A stretch of DNA of 64,000 bases from Cylindrospermum stagnale PCC 7417 (GCF_000317535.1 NC_019757.1:1215001-1279000); one strand, 5' to 3'. Positions 8,667 through 18,228 are shown, numbered from the stretch's first letter. Translations and numbers: made by a program. The notes: a model not told the origin generated them from the letters alone.

Positions 8667-9457
8667 ATTTGACCTTTTTTGAATTAAAAATGCTCTCATA
8701 GAGCCGACCGCACCTCCGCGTTAGCGCAGCTCCTCTGAAAGAGGCACAAAATTCTGTTAGTTTTTAATTCCCCGTTCGCCTTTGGCGTTCCGTAGGGAAG
8801 GGGTTGACCTGAAATTAGTAATTGAGGCAATCTAAGTTTAGATATAGCCTCAATTTTTAATCAGCTTTGAAGACAATTTATTTTTATTTATACTATTTTA
8901 GTTTCAATCTAATACAAATATCTTAATTTAGATGTATGTCTAATAGTCTCTGATCTGTGCCATTTAGTAAAAGGGTATTATCAGTCAATCAAGATCACTA
9001 CTTTCCTTGATTGCAAAAACTGAATATATAGGCTGCCAAAAATACCTAATATATATTTTTAATTACTTATTTACTACCGCCAAGCATTGGTATAAAAAAT
9101 AAGCTAAATGAGATTATTTAACAGCATAATTAACAATTAGTAGGTGTGTCAAAGCATCAATTAAGTGATCGCTTCCATTGGTATAATCTCGCAACCAGAC
9201 AAAATCTGCCCAGTGATGGCAAAATCTACCAATGAAGCCATCAAAGTTCTAGGTATGGCTTCTGAATCAGGAATTTTGAGTTTAGATATCTACAAAAAAG
9301 CTGATTCTTAGAGTTCTACGTTACAGCACGACGAATGGAAAGCTGGGAGAGTGTTTTGTGCTAGGTCACTTTCTACCAGGAATCTACATTTAAAAATGCT
9401 GAGAACCTTGAGGAAAATCCAATTTTCTTGACAGTTGCAGAATGAACTAATTTTGAA
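8667..9457. other. Spacer with small dispersed repeats, no clear gene
   Basis: Near 8700-8810 are two Nostoc-type small dispersed repeats: a GC-rich segment around CGCGTTAGCGCAGCTCC and a hairpin with TTCCCC/GGGGAA ends around TTCGCCTTTGGCG. The remainder is AT-rich. A 31-codon ORF at 9216-9311 (MAKSTNEAIK...) is too short to support. The segment just before 9458 presumably holds the devBCA promoter. I did not find a convincing GTA-N8-TAC NtcA site. Confidence 0.5.
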
Positions 9458-10675
9458 TTGCTGAAAAGGTATGCTATTGTGCAAAACCCCAAGCTACAAG
9501 GTTCATTATCCCTTCAGTCTATTTTACGTCCGCCCATTATTATAGTTATAATTGCATCATTAACTGTGATAGGAATTAGTGTTTTTACGGGGATAAAATT
9601 TCGAGATGCAGCTCATCAGAAAGCACAAGCTCCAGGAGTGAACGCACCAGAATTAAAAACGGTCACATCTTTAGGACGGATCGAGCCACAGGGAGAAGTG
9701 ATTAAACTCTCTGCTGCTGTATCTGGTACAGGGAGTCGAGTAGAAGAGTTACTAGTGAAAGAGGGGGATAGGGTGAAGGTAGGCCAGGTGATTGCTATTT
9801 TGGACAATCGCGATCGCTTGCAAGCAGCATTAACAGAAGCGCAAGCACAGGTAAAAGTAGCACAGGCAAACTTAGCCCGCATCCAAGCAGGTGTGAAACG
9901 TGGTGAAATTAACGCCCAAATTGCCAAAATTGCTCGCCTGATAGCAGAACGCCAAGGCGATATTGATGCCCAATTTGCCACCATTGGACGCTTAAAAGCC
10001 CAAGTACTGAATGCTCAAGCAGAAGACCAACGCTATCAGAGATTGTATGCAGAAGGCGCAATCTCCGCCTCTCAACAGGACAGCAAACGCTTAACTCTAG
10101 AAACCGCCCAAAAAAGTCTTCAAGAAGCACAGGTGCAGTTAAAGCGTACCCAATTAACCAGCCAGCAACAAGTTAAAGAAGCCACAGCCACACTGGAGCA
10201 AATATCTGAAGTGCGAGGGGTGGATGTGGCAACCTTCACTGCCGAAGTTGGCCGTGCCACAGCAGCCATGAACCAGGCAAAAGCTAATCTTAAACAAGCT
10301 TATGTGCGATCGCCACTTCAGGGACAGATATTTGAGATCCACACCCGTCCAGGGGAATTGATCTCAAATGATGGTATTGCCGATATTGGGCAAACCAGCC
10401 AGATGTATGCAGTAGCCGAAGTTTACGAAAGCGACATCAGCAAAGTGCGTATTGGTCAACGGGTGCGAGTAGTAACTGATGTTTTAAGCGTGGAATTGCC
10501 AGGAACAGTGGATCAGATAGGCTTGCAGGTGCGCCGACAGAGTGTGATTAATACTGATCCATCCAGCAACATCGACAACAGAGTGGTGAAAGTTCATATC
10601 CGACTAGATAATGCCTCCAGCCAGAAAGCTGCCAACTTAACCAATATGCAGGTCAAAGTGGTCATTGAATTGTGA
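9458..10675 (+). CDS. devB: DevB-like membrane fusion protein (HlyD family)
   Basis: A 405-residue periplasmic adaptor. It has one N-terminal membrane helix (about residues 25-50), a lipoyl/barrel-sandwich half beginning GRIEPQGEV, a long alpha-helical hairpin rich in Ala/Gln (residues 120-275) and the second barrel half with RSPLQGQIFEI. With DevC and DevA it forms the TolC-dependent exporter that in Anabaena moves heterocyst glycolipids across the envelope; paralogous clusters exist, so the cargo is inferred. The start is uncertain: TTG 9458 gives a good signal anchor, GTG 9479 is an alternative. First gene of devBCA. Confidence 0.85.
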   Translation: MLKRYAIVQNPKLQGSLSLQSILRPPIIIVIIASLTVIGISVFTGIKFRDAAHQKAQAPGVNAPELKTVTSLGRIEPQGEVIKLSAAVSGTGSRVEELLVKEGDRVKVGQVIAILDNRDRLQAALTEAQAQVKVAQANLARIQAGVKRGEINAQIAKIARLIAERQGDIDAQFATIGRLKAQVLNAQAEDQRYQRLYAEGAISASQQDSKRLTLETAQKSLQEAQVQLKRTQLTSQQQVKEATATLEQISEVRGVDVATFTAEVGRATAAMNQAKANLKQAYVRSPLQGQIFEIHTRPGELISNDGIADIGQTSQMYAVAEVYESDISKVRIGQRVRVVTDVLSVELPGTVDQIGLQVRRQSVINTDPSSNIDNRVVKVHIRLDNASSQKAANLTNMQVKVVIEL

Positions 10676-10681
10676 ACGGAT

Positions 10682-10729
10682 TGGGAAAAAGGCAATGGGT
10701 AATAGTTTTTTCTAATTACCTTTTTCCCA
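10682..10729. repeat. Hairpin in the devB-devC spacer
   Basis: Perfect 11-bp arms TGGGAAAAAGG (10682-10692) and CCTTTTTCCCA (10719-10729) flank a GGGTAAT/ATTACC-type heptamer. It may attenuate transcription between devB and devC or protect mRNA ends. Confidence 0.5.
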
Positions 10730-10771
10730 CTTACATTTTTCTAACTACCACACTCAGCACTCAAAAATATC

Positions 10772-11944
10772 ATGGGACCACTCCAACAACTGCGGCGGCG
10801 AACACCTCTGGGATGGTTGCAACTGAGTCATGAAAAAAGTCGCCTGCTGGTAGCATTGTCAGGCATTGCCTTTGCCGACGTTCTCATGTTTATGCAACTA
10901 GGCTTTCAGACAGCGCTGTATGACAGCAACACCAGATTACATCGCAGTTTAAAAACAGACATTGTATTAATCAGTCCCCAAACCCGTAACCTGCAAAGTA
11001 TGTCTACGTTTTCTCGGCGACGACTGTACCAAGCAATGGATATACCAGGGGTAAAGTCAGCAGAAGCAATGTACTTCAACGTCATCACCTGGAAGAATCC
11101 CCAAACACGTCATGGGACAGGGGTATTAGTTATCGGCTTCAATCCAGATCAACCAGCCTTTGATTTACTGTCCGTTAACCAACAATTACAGGCGATAAAA
11201 CTGCCGTACACAGTTTTATTCGACCGTGGCGCTAGAGGAGATTACCAAGAAGCGATCGCACAAATTGACCAAGGTAAAATTGTTACCACCGAAATCGACG
11301 GGCGGACAATTACCATTAGTGGGTTATATAACGTTGGAGCTTCCTTTGGGACTGATGGTAGCCTCATCACCAGCGATCAGAACTTTTTACGCTTATTTCC
11401 CAAACGCCCCTCAAGCAGTATCAGTCTAGGTTTAATCCAGGTAAAACCTGGCTATGACAAACAAAAAGTAGCAGCAGACTTGAGAACTTACCTCAGTGAT
11501 GATGTTAGAGTTCTAACTCACACAGAATTTATCGAATTTGAGAACAACTTCTGGAGAACCAACTCCCCCATCGGCTTTATTTTCAGCCTTGGTGTCTCGA
11601 TGGGGTTTGTGGTGGGGGTGATTATCGTCTATCAAGTCCTCTCCGCCGATGTCAATGCCCACGTGAAAGAATACGCCACCTTCAAAGCAATGGGTTATCG
11701 CAATTACTACCTGCTAAGTGTGGTGTTTGAAGAGGCGTTGATTTTGGCAGTGCTGGGCTTTATGCCAGGTGTGGCAGTATCCTTGGGACTTTACCAGCTA
11801 ACTCGGCAAGCCACAAATCTACCCATGTACATGACCGCAATCCGGGCATTGCAGGTGATTGTGCTGACCATCATCATGTGTACTATCTCAGGGGCGATCG
11901 CTACTCGTAAACTTCAAGCTACCGACCCCGCTGATATGTTCTAA
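10772..11944 (+). CDS. devC: DevC-like ABC transporter permease
   Basis: A 390-residue FtsX/MacB-type permease. There is one membrane helix near the N-terminus (about residues 26-46), a large extracytoplasmic domain (about 50-265) and three C-terminal helices. The N-terminal signature TPLGWLQLSHEKSRLLVAL is characteristic of cyanobacterial DevC. It is the membrane subunit of the DevBCA exporter, located 96 bp after devB and 103 bp before the likely devA start. ATG 10772 is the only good start. Confidence 0.9.
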   Translation: MGPLQQLRRRTPLGWLQLSHEKSRLLVALSGIAFADVLMFMQLGFQTALYDSNTRLHRSLKTDIVLISPQTRNLQSMSTFSRRRLYQAMDIPGVKSAEAMYFNVITWKNPQTRHGTGVLVIGFNPDQPAFDLLSVNQQLQAIKLPYTVLFDRGARGDYQEAIAQIDQGKIVTTEIDGRTITISGLYNVGASFGTDGSLITSDQNFLRLFPKRPSSSISLGLIQVKPGYDKQKVAADLRTYLSDDVRVLTHTEFIEFENNFWRTNSPIGFIFSLGVSMGFVVGVIIVYQVLSADVNAHVKEYATFKAMGYRNYYLLSVVFEEALILAVLGFMPGVAVSLGLYQLTRQATNLPMYMTAIRALQVIVLTIIMCTISGAIATRKLQATDPADMF

Positions 11945-11945
11945 A

Positions 11946-12047
11946 TCGGTAACGGGTAATGGGTAATGGGTAATAGAAATGAATCCCCAATTACCAATTA
12001 CCGATTACCAATCCCCAATTACCAATTACCAATTACCAATCCCAAGT
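11946..12047. repeat. Heptanucleotide repeat array before devA
   Basis: Several GGGTAAT units (11953-11976) are followed by many inverted ATTACCAA units (11988-12040), so the spacer can fold on itself. The array is open in the devA frame and would add a repetitive 23-residue leader if translated. It is best read as an intergenic repeat. Confidence 0.65.
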
Positions 12048-12746
12048 ATGGTTCCAGTTATCTCAATTCAGAATCTCGACCATTACTTTGGTTTCGGCCA
12101 ACTCCGCAAACAAGTGTTATTTAAAATCAATCTAGAAATTAACGCCGGTGAAATTATTATCATGACTGGCCCGTCTGGTTCTGGTAAAACGACGCTGCTA
12201 ACCTTAGTAGGTGGGTTGCGTTCTGCCCAATTTGGGAGTATGCGGGTGTTGGGAAGAGAATTGTGCGGTGCTAGTGCCAAACACCTAGTCCAGACGCGAT
12301 GCCATAATGGTTATATTTTCCAAGCAAACAATTTGCATGGTAGTTTAACAGCACTCCAGAACGTCAGAATGAGTTTGGAATTGCACCAGCATATTGGGTT
12401 ACAGGAAATGCATTCCCGGTCAGCCCAGATGCTAGAACAGGTAGGATTAGGAAATCATCTGCATTACTATGCTGATCAACTATCGGGAGGACAAAAACAG
12501 CGAGTGGCGATCGCCCGCGCCTTAGTCAGTCATCCGCAAATTGTCCTTGCAGATGAACCCACAGCCGCCCTAGACAGTCAATCCGGTCGAGATGTAGTCA
12601 ACCTCATGCAGAAACTTGCTAAAGAAAGAGGTTGTACCATCTTGATGGTGACTCATGATAACCGCATCCTCGACATTGCCGATCGCATCGTTCACATGGA
12701 AGATGGCAAACTAGCTAGTGCTGCTAAAGCCGCAAATCTTAGATAA
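12048..12746 (+). CDS. devA: DevA-like ABC transporter ATP-binding protein
   Basis: The ATPase of the DevBCA exporter, about 232 residues from ATG 12048. Walker A is GPSGSGKTT, the signature LSGGQKQRVAIARA, Walker B IVLADEPTAALD, and the switch His is in MVTHDNRI. It belongs to the LolD/MacB-type group. The frame is open back to ATG 11979, but that stretch is pure intergenic repeat, so MVPVISIQNLDHYFG is taken as the true N-terminus. Last gene of devBCA. Confidence 0.9.
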   Translation: MVPVISIQNLDHYFGFGQLRKQVLFKINLEINAGEIIIMTGPSGSGKTTLLTLVGGLRSAQFGSMRVLGRELCGASAKHLVQTRCHNGYIFQANNLHGSLTALQNVRMSLELHQHIGLQEMHSRSAQMLEQVGLGNHLHYYADQLSGGQKQRVAIARALVSHPQIVLADEPTAALDSQSGRDVVNLMQKLAKERGCTILMVTHDNRILDIADRIVHMEDGKLASAAKAANLR

Positions 12747-12852
12747 ACTTTCAGCCAGCAAGTGTCAACAGGTTTCGGAATTTTAAAGTAATCAAGCTGA
12801 CAAGTCTGTTACAGTAATCCTGCTGATAGCTGAGTGCTGATGTCACCTCACC

Positions 12853-13818
12853 ATGATTGAAACCCTATTCCATGCCTACACCCCTCTGTTTACTTGGATA
12901 GGCTTAGGACTATTATTATCTCGGTTCGCCTCAGATAGCTTTCTCAAGCTGCTGGGGCAGTCCCTTTACTGGGTGGGCGTGCCACTGCAACTTCTGGTAC
13001 TAGCGCGTCATACTAACTCATCTAATGGCGGACTAATACCTGGGATAGCAGTGGCAGTATTATTACTGAGTCTGATTCTCGCGCTGTTAACTTGGTGGGG
13101 GTGGCAATGGTTAATGAGTCGAAAAATCCAGCCAGAAGAGGTAAGTCTAGATTTGCTAAACTCGCCAGCGCGGGCAAGTTTGGGCAGTTTTATTCTGGCA
13201 ACAATTTTAGGTAACACAGGCTTTGTGGGATTGACACTCACACAAGTGCTAACTAGCCCTGAAAACACTGACTGGGCAGTATTATTTAGCGTTACCAACA
13301 ACGTTGTCGGCACTTATGGAATTGCTGTTTTAATCGCTAGTTATTTTGGCAAAAGAGAAGCTAAAAATTATTGGTGGACACAGTTGTGGGATCTAATCAC
13401 TGTCCCCAGCCTGTGGACATTTTTCATTGGCTTAAATACCCAATTTGTAGAATTACCCGCAGTAGTGGAGTCAGGTTTAGAACAAGCTGTTTGGGTAGTA
13501 ATTGCCTTTGCTTTATTGCTAGTTGGTTTGCGACTAGGAAGAATGAAAGGATGGCCAAGTCTGGAAATCGCCACAATTGCCAGCGTCATTAAAGTCTTCA
13601 TTGTGCCGATGCTAGTAGGATTAGGTGCAACTTATTTAGGTGTGATTGGCGAACAGCGTTTAGTACTGGTGTTGATGTCTGGAACACCCACAGGGCTTTC
13701 CGTATTGATTTTGGCGGAAGTTTATGACCTAGATCGGAATTTGTTAGCTACCAGCATTGCCTTGACCTTTGTGGGGTTATTTTTGGCACTCCCTCTCTGG
13801 CTTACTTGGTTTAGCTAA
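12853..13818 (+). CDS. AEC-family transporter (auxin efflux carrier-like)
   Basis: A 321-residue very hydrophobic protein with about ten predicted membrane helices in two halves, matching the auxin-efflux-carrier/malate-permease (AEC) family. Family motifs include the G-N-x-G-F-V-G segment (ILGNTGFVGL, near residue 120) and a late conserved SGTPTGLSVLILAE. Bacterial members move small organic anions; the substrate here is unknown. It follows devA by about 100 bp on the same strand, and an independent promoter is possible. Confidence 0.85.
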   Translation: MIETLFHAYTPLFTWIGLGLLLSRFASDSFLKLLGQSLYWVGVPLQLLVLARHTNSSNGGLIPGIAVAVLLLSLILALLTWWGWQWLMSRKIQPEEVSLDLLNSPARASLGSFILATILGNTGFVGLTLTQVLTSPENTDWAVLFSVTNNVVGTYGIAVLIASYFGKREAKNYWWTQLWDLITVPSLWTFFIGLNTQFVELPAVVESGLEQAVWVVIAFALLLVGLRLGRMKGWPSLEIATIASVIKVFIVPMLVGLGATYLGVIGEQRLVLVLMSGTPTGLSVLILAEVYDLDRNLLATSIALTFVGLFLALPLWLTWFS

Positions 13819-13904
13819 ATGAATCTACCTCTTTTCTTAGGAAACACCAAAGATAATAAGTTAGTCTGTTTTTCAAAAGCAGTAAGAGATTTTTTTGCAG
13901 GTCT

Positions 13905-14840
13905 ATGACTAACGAAACTGAAGTTATTAATCCAAAAAATAAGTCGCAGTGTTTTAGAGTCAAATATTTAACTCTAAATCACCGAGCAACAAATATGTTA
14001 ATGGGTATATTTGCCGCCATCCCCGTTACCTTGGCCTTACCTGTAGACGCTTTACAAGTTCAGGTAACTCCAACTACTCCTCGGTTAGGAGATACGTTGT
14101 CGGTTGAGATTAATCTAGATACCCCAGGAAATGATCGCCCTCCCAGAGTAACTATCGGTGAAAAAACCTACCCAGCATTTGAAGTTTCGCCCAATCAGTA
14201 CCGGGCCTTAGTGCCAACAACTCCACTAGAAAAAGCGGGTATAAGAAAATTTAAAGTTTTTGGCGACGGTCAAGAGCAAAACTTGTCTGTGCAAGTGCGC
14301 GATCGCAAATTCCCCATACAACGTATTAATCTACCACCAGGAAAATCTGGATTACAAGCCACAGAGCTTGAACTTAACCGTGTAGCAGCCTTTAAAGCCT
14401 TACAAACACCACAAAAATACTGGAATGGTCTGTTCCTGAAACCAAATAAAGGCCGGATGAGTACAATCTATGGTGTGCGTCGCTACTATAATGGTAAATT
14501 TGCAAATGACTACTACCATCGTGGCGTTGACTATGCTGGTGCAGCCGGTTCAGCCGTAGTTGCCCCAGCCGCAGGGCGAGTTGCAATGGTAGGCAGGGTA
14601 TCCCAAGGGTTCCGAGTTCATGGTAACGTAGTTGGCATTGATCACGGTCAAGGGGTAACCAGCATTTTTATGCACCTAAGTCGCATTAATGTCAAAGAAG
14701 GCGATTTGGTGAAAGCTGGTCAATTAATTGGCGCAGTTGGTTCCACAGGTGCTTCTACTGGACCTCATTTGCACTGGGGTTTATATGTCAACGGACTATC
14801 TGTTGACCCCATACCTTGGCAAAATAAAGTTGTTGATTAG
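13905..14840 (+). CDS. Secreted M23-family metallopeptidase (LytM/lysostaphin-type)
   Basis: A 311-residue exported endopeptidase for peptidoglycan cross-links or a LytM-type amidase activator. A hydrophobic signal segment (LMGIFAAIPVTLALPVDA) lies about 30 residues in, so a later ATG near 13995 could be the real start. The catalytic M23 domain covers about residues 190-305 with HRGVDYAG (zinc His and Asp) and GPHLHWG (HxH). The zinc set looks complete. Neighbouring devBCA, ComFB and the L,D-transpeptidase gene make this an envelope-related stretch. Confidence 0.9.
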   Translation: MTNETEVINPKNKSQCFRVKYLTLNHRATNMLMGIFAAIPVTLALPVDALQVQVTPTTPRLGDTLSVEINLDTPGNDRPPRVTIGEKTYPAFEVSPNQYRALVPTTPLEKAGIRKFKVFGDGQEQNLSVQVRDRKFPIQRINLPPGKSGLQATELELNRVAAFKALQTPQKYWNGLFLKPNKGRMSTIYGVRRYYNGKFANDYYHRGVDYAGAAGSAVVAPAAGRVAMVGRVSQGFRVHGNVVGIDHGQGVTSIFMHLSRINVKEGDLVKAGQLIGAVGSTGASTGPHLHWGLYVNGLSVDPIPWQNKVVD

Positions 14841-14949
14841 TAGAAAAAAAATTGATCGCATTTGTGAATTAAGTTGTATGATCTGCCGATAATTAGGCAA
14901 AATAAACTGGTTGCTACCGTCACTACCCTGCTTAGGTGGCTTAAAGATA

Positions 14950-15504
14950 ATGAGCGTTATGAGTATTGAAAAAATTGTAGAACAAGCTCTCCAGGATGGT
15001 TATCTGACACCAGCAATGGAAGCGGAAGTCGGGCGAATCTGTGATAACGCTTCGGATCTGTCAATTGAAGAGTACATGGCGCTAGACCGACTGATGGGGG
15101 CGCTATTGACAGGTGAGGTAGTGGCGGTACCTCGCAAACAATTTATCAACGTGATGGAAGAACTGGTACTGACTGAAGCGATCGCCCGAATAGCAGAAAT
15201 TGAAGCCACCAGTGAAAGCTCTCTCGATGTGGGAGATATTGCTGCTTACGCCCTCAACCGTCTGCTACCTCTGTATGCTACTACAGAGGAAGGTGCTAAC
15301 TACCAGCGGCAACGCGCTAAAACAGAACTTCAAGAATTGATTTCCCAGCAAGTAGGTGAGGCAATTGACCGTTACTTGGATCGACCCAATTTCTTCCCAG
15401 AACGGCAAGCTTTAGGTAAAAGCACTGGCAATGAAGTTCTGCGCCAAGTCAGTACCTTACTCCAAGTCTACGCGCCTAATTTTGAGCAAAAATCAGAATT
15501 TTAG
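14950..15504 (+). CDS. ComFB-family late competence development protein
   Basis: About 184 residues. The central block VPRKQFINVMEELVLTEAI and the later DIAAYALNRLLPLYATT are the hallmarks of the ComFB family, widespread in cyanobacteria. Cyanobacterial ComFB proteins have been linked to nucleotide second-messenger signalling; whether this one binds a nucleotide is not visible. ATG 14950 is preferred over the in-frame TTG 14911. It converges with the L,D-transpeptidase gene. Confidence 0.85.
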   Translation: MSVMSIEKIVEQALQDGYLTPAMEAEVGRICDNASDLSIEEYMALDRLMGALLTGEVVAVPRKQFINVMEELVLTEAIARIAEIEATSESSLDVGDIAAYALNRLLPLYATTEEGANYQRQRAKTELQELISQQVGEAIDRYLDRPNFFPERQALGKSTGNEVLRQVSTLLQVYAPNFEQKSEF

Positions 15505-15568
15505 TCATTGGTCAGTAGTCATTAGTCAGTAGAAACAATCGACAACGCACTAATGACTAATGACAAAA
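15505..15568. terminator. Repeat-based bidirectional terminator candidate
   Basis: The 64-bp spacer between two convergent genes holds AGTCATTAGTCAG-type heptamers and the reverse ACTAATGACTAATGAC, able to pair in either transcript. No long U tract is present, so the terminator role is inferred from position. Confidence 0.45.
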
Positions 15569-16339
15569 TCAATCACGCACCAAAACTGGTGTCCCTAAAC
15601 TCACTTTGTCGTACAACGAGCGGACATCAGCATTACGCATTCTTAAGCAACCATGAGACACAGCCGCCCCCACTAGGTCAATATCAGGGGTGCCGTGAAA
15701 GCCAATTTCATTCCGTCCATCTGACCAAAACCCAACCCACCGATCTCCCAAAGGACTATTTGTCCCTGCCTCAAATACTTTGCCAGTAATCGGGTGACGC
15801 CAAATAGGGTGGTGTTGCATATGCATGACCTCAAACGTACCTGTAGGCGTTTCCCAACCCTTCTTGCCCACAGCAATTGGGTAGCTAGCTATCACCTCAT
15901 TATAGCGGTAAACATAAACACGGCGATCGCTTAAAACAACTACCACTTGAGTCTTACCAGATGCCAGTCCACCGGATGATTTCCGTTGCTCCCCATCTCC
16001 CGGATTCTGTATTTGTCCTGGCGTCACCAGCCGCATCTTTTTTGGGGCGTCAGTTGCACTAGCTGCGTTTTTCACCATCTCCAACTTAGAATCAGGCTTT
16101 ATAGCAGAAGACTTTAGTCGAGAAGAGGGTACAGAAGCGCCCAGCGCAGTTTCCCCTAGACCGACGGTCGAGCTTCCTGTAGAGTAGGTTCGGGGAGAAT
16201 TTTGCCTCAACACACTTGATGTAGCTTGCTCCGACCGCCCTGGCGTTGCCTTAATCTGCCAATGGACAGCCAGAGATAAAATTGCTGTGCCAAAACAGAG
16301 CAACATCACCATACGCGCTACAGATTCGTTTCTTGCCAT
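15569..16339 (-). CDS. L,D-transpeptidase (YkuD family)
   Basis: A 256-residue peptidoglycan-modifying enzyme. It has an N-terminal membrane anchor (about residues 8-26), a Ser/Thr/Lys-rich low-complexity linker to about residue 125, and a C-terminal YkuD domain. The catalytic motif is intact: HGTPD, then VSHGCLRMRNADV with the nucleophilic Cys. YkuD enzymes form 3-3 cross-links or attach proteins to the wall. It is convergent with the comFB-like gene. Confidence 0.9.
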   Translation of the reverse strand: MARNESVARMVMLLCFGTAILSLAVHWQIKATPGRSEQATSSVLRQNSPRTYSTGSSTVGLGETALGASVPSSRLKSSAIKPDSKLEMVKNAASATDAPKKMRLVTPGQIQNPGDGEQRKSSGGLASGKTQVVVVLSDRRVYVYRYNEVIASYPIAVGKKGWETPTGTFEVMHMQHHPIWRHPITGKVFEAGTNSPLGDRWVGFWSDGRNEIGFHGTPDIDLVGAAVSHGCLRMRNADVRSLYDKVSLGTPVLVRD

Positions 16340-16655
16340 TGTTATCGCCTATTGATTGATTATCCCTGACATATCCACCTGACTAATTGGAAGTCGCAAA
16401 ACATTCAATTATCAAAAATTTATAAATACTTATCAGTTTCTTCATGAATCTGCTGTTCACCCTAGGCAGACTAGTGTTATTGGCACTTGCCCAGTTGGAA
16501 AACTCGCCATCAGAAGCCTCAGTCATCCTCCGAAGTTCCGATATCTGACAACAAGCAGCTCCGCGACTAGGTTGGAAGCCAACTAGGGGATTTATCTTTG
16601 GTACTCTCAAAATGCAGCAATTGATCATTAATGGTGTGGGTGTGGGAGAAAGACC

Positions 16656-16820
16656 ATGTTGGAAAAACTATTGCTGGCAGTCACAATTACATTTTCCCTC
16701 AATTTATTTTTTCAAGTTCGCATACCCAATCAAACTAATACTGGTTCTAATTACCAACAAAAAAAAGAAAAATCAGTAACTATTTTAGTAACAAAACCAC
16801 AAAAATCACAGTCTTATTAG
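16656..16820 (+). CDS. Small single-span membrane protein candidate
   Basis: A 54-codon ORF starting at ATG 16656, preceded by GGGAGAAAG. The first 20 residues (MLEKLLLAVTITFSLNLFFQ) look like a signal anchor; the rest is polar and Lys/Gln-rich. No family is recognised. It is plausible as a small membrane protein but rests only on start context and hydropathy. Confidence 0.3.
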   Translation: MLEKLLLAVTITFSLNLFFQVRIPNQTNTGSNYQQKKEKSVTILVTKPQKSQSY

Positions 16821-16855
16821 CTACAGCAGACCCAATTGGGGTTTCATTAAAGTTA

Positions 16856-16995
16856 TCCTTTCATTGGCGGTCAGAATCCAAAATCTATTCGTTAGATGCG
16901 TAGGTTCGGCACTTCAGGGCGGCATCACCCAGGATATTGAGTGAAAACGAGATTGTCAAAGCCGCTAACTAGCATTGGAACCGCCAATGAAAGGA
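16856..16995. repeat. 140-bp element with perfect 16-bp terminal inverted repeats
   Basis: TCCTTTCATTGGCGGT at 16856-16871 is the exact complement of ACCGCCAATGAAAGGA at 16980-16995, with further weaker pairing inside. The interior has no ORF. No clear target-site duplication flanks it. It may be a MITE-like non-autonomous element or a large hairpin. Confidence 0.5.
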
Positions 16996-17415
16996 CAGGT
17001 TTTTCCCAAGGGACTGGGGCTAGGGATTGGGGGATCAGCAGCACGAGGGGGAATTAATTATTGAATTCGTTCCTCCTTTATATCTTCCCAAGACCCAATT
17101 TCTCATCTCGGTCAAAAATACCAAATTATCTGCTTTCAAACAGCATAAGTCCTGCTTTTTGTCAATGGTATATGGTCAGTTATCTCAAGTAGCACAATTG
17201 TACGTAAGATTGCGAGTTCCCTGCGGACTGTTCGCGGCTAGCCGAAATGACGATTGTTCTAGCGATAGAACCAGAAAGTAGCGATGCCGGTTTCTAAAAA
17301 TGTACCCATATTTATATACCTCGGTGTTCCAGTCATAAATCCGTCACTTCACTTAGGAACTTCCTAGCAATTAGCAGGTCTAATAGATAGGGATCATTTA
17401 AAGCCAGTACGATCT
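16996..17415. other. Spacer before the sigma factor gene
   Basis: An open frame at 17027-17281 shows no family features and includes a small dispersed-repeat-like GC segment near 17210-17250, so it is not called. The 130 bp before 17416 presumably contains the sigma-factor promoter. Nothing else is recognised. Confidence 0.4.
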
Positions 17416-18072
17416 ATGAGTCAATCGATTACTGTATCCTGGTCAACGGTTGATGCAAGGTACCCAGAAGCATCGGTGCAAGTTGACAAACTGTCCAATC
17501 ACGATTTAATTTTACGCTGTCAAACAGGACTGCGCCCAGATCGTGCTGCGTTTGCAGAACTGTTGCGCCGCTATCAGACTCAAGTTGATAGGGTTTTATA
17601 TCACCTGGCTCCAGATTGGGCTGACAGAGCCGATTTAGCTCAAGAAGTTTGGATTCGTGTGTATCGGAATATTAACCGATTACAAGAGCCTGCCAAATTT
17701 AGAGGCTGGTTAAGCCGTATTGCCACCAACTTGTTTTACGATGAGTTGCGGAAACGCAAGCGGGTTGTCAGCCCCTTGTCGCTTGATGCTCCCCGCTCGG
17801 TAGATGACGGCGAAATGGATTGGGAAATTGCTGGGGATACTCCCGGACCTGAGGAAGAACTAACAACTAGAGAATTTTACGAGCAACTGCGGGAGGCGAT
17901 CGCGGATTTGCCAGAGGTATTCCGTACTACTATTGTCCTCAGAGAAATCGAAGGTATGGCATATGAAGAAATTGCCGAAATTACTGGTGTTTCCCTGGGA
18001 ACTGTCAAGTCGAGAATAGCCAGAGCTAGATCCAGATTGCAAGCCCAGTTGCAAAATTATCTAGATACCTAG
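17416..18072 (+). CDS. sigG: ECF (group 3) RNA polymerase sigma factor, SigG-like
   Basis: A 218-residue extracytoplasmic-function sigma factor. Region 2 (FAELLRRYQTQVDRVLYHLA ... DLAQEVWIRVYRN) binds core polymerase and the -10 element. Region 4 (LPEVFRTTIVLREIEGMAYEEI...TVKSRIARAR) binds the -35 element. The next gene encodes a membrane protein with an anti-sigma-like N-terminus, the usual ECF arrangement. The SigG name rests on similarity to the cyanobacterial SigG group as remembered and is moderately secure. The two-gene set probably senses envelope stress. Confidence 0.88.
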   Translation: MSQSITVSWSTVDARYPEASVQVDKLSNHDLILRCQTGLRPDRAAFAELLRRYQTQVDRVLYHLAPDWADRADLAQEVWIRVYRNINRLQEPAKFRGWLSRIATNLFYDELRKRKRVVSPLSLDAPRSVDDGEMDWEIAGDTPGPEEELTTREFYEQLREAIADLPEVFRTTIVLREIEGMAYEEIAEITGVSLGTVKSRIARARSRLQAQLQNYLDT

Positions 18073-18228
18073 TTTAGGGTATCTGCCGTCTACTCATTGG
18101 CAGAATTTAAAAAATATTAAGAATTGTGAGCAAAATGCCAATGATTTCTGCCATTAAGAGAAAAATTGATTAATTTCTCAACTTTCTGGGCTGCGTTGAC
18201 CCGTGTATGAATTGGTAATAATGTTAAA

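Noticed and set aside
9216-9311. A 31-codon ORF before devB
   Set aside because: Too short, with no recognisable features; it may be the relic of a longer gene but nothing supports that.
17027-17281. An 84-codon frame before the sigma gene
   Set aside because: No family features, no ribosome site, and it runs through a repeat-like GC segment.
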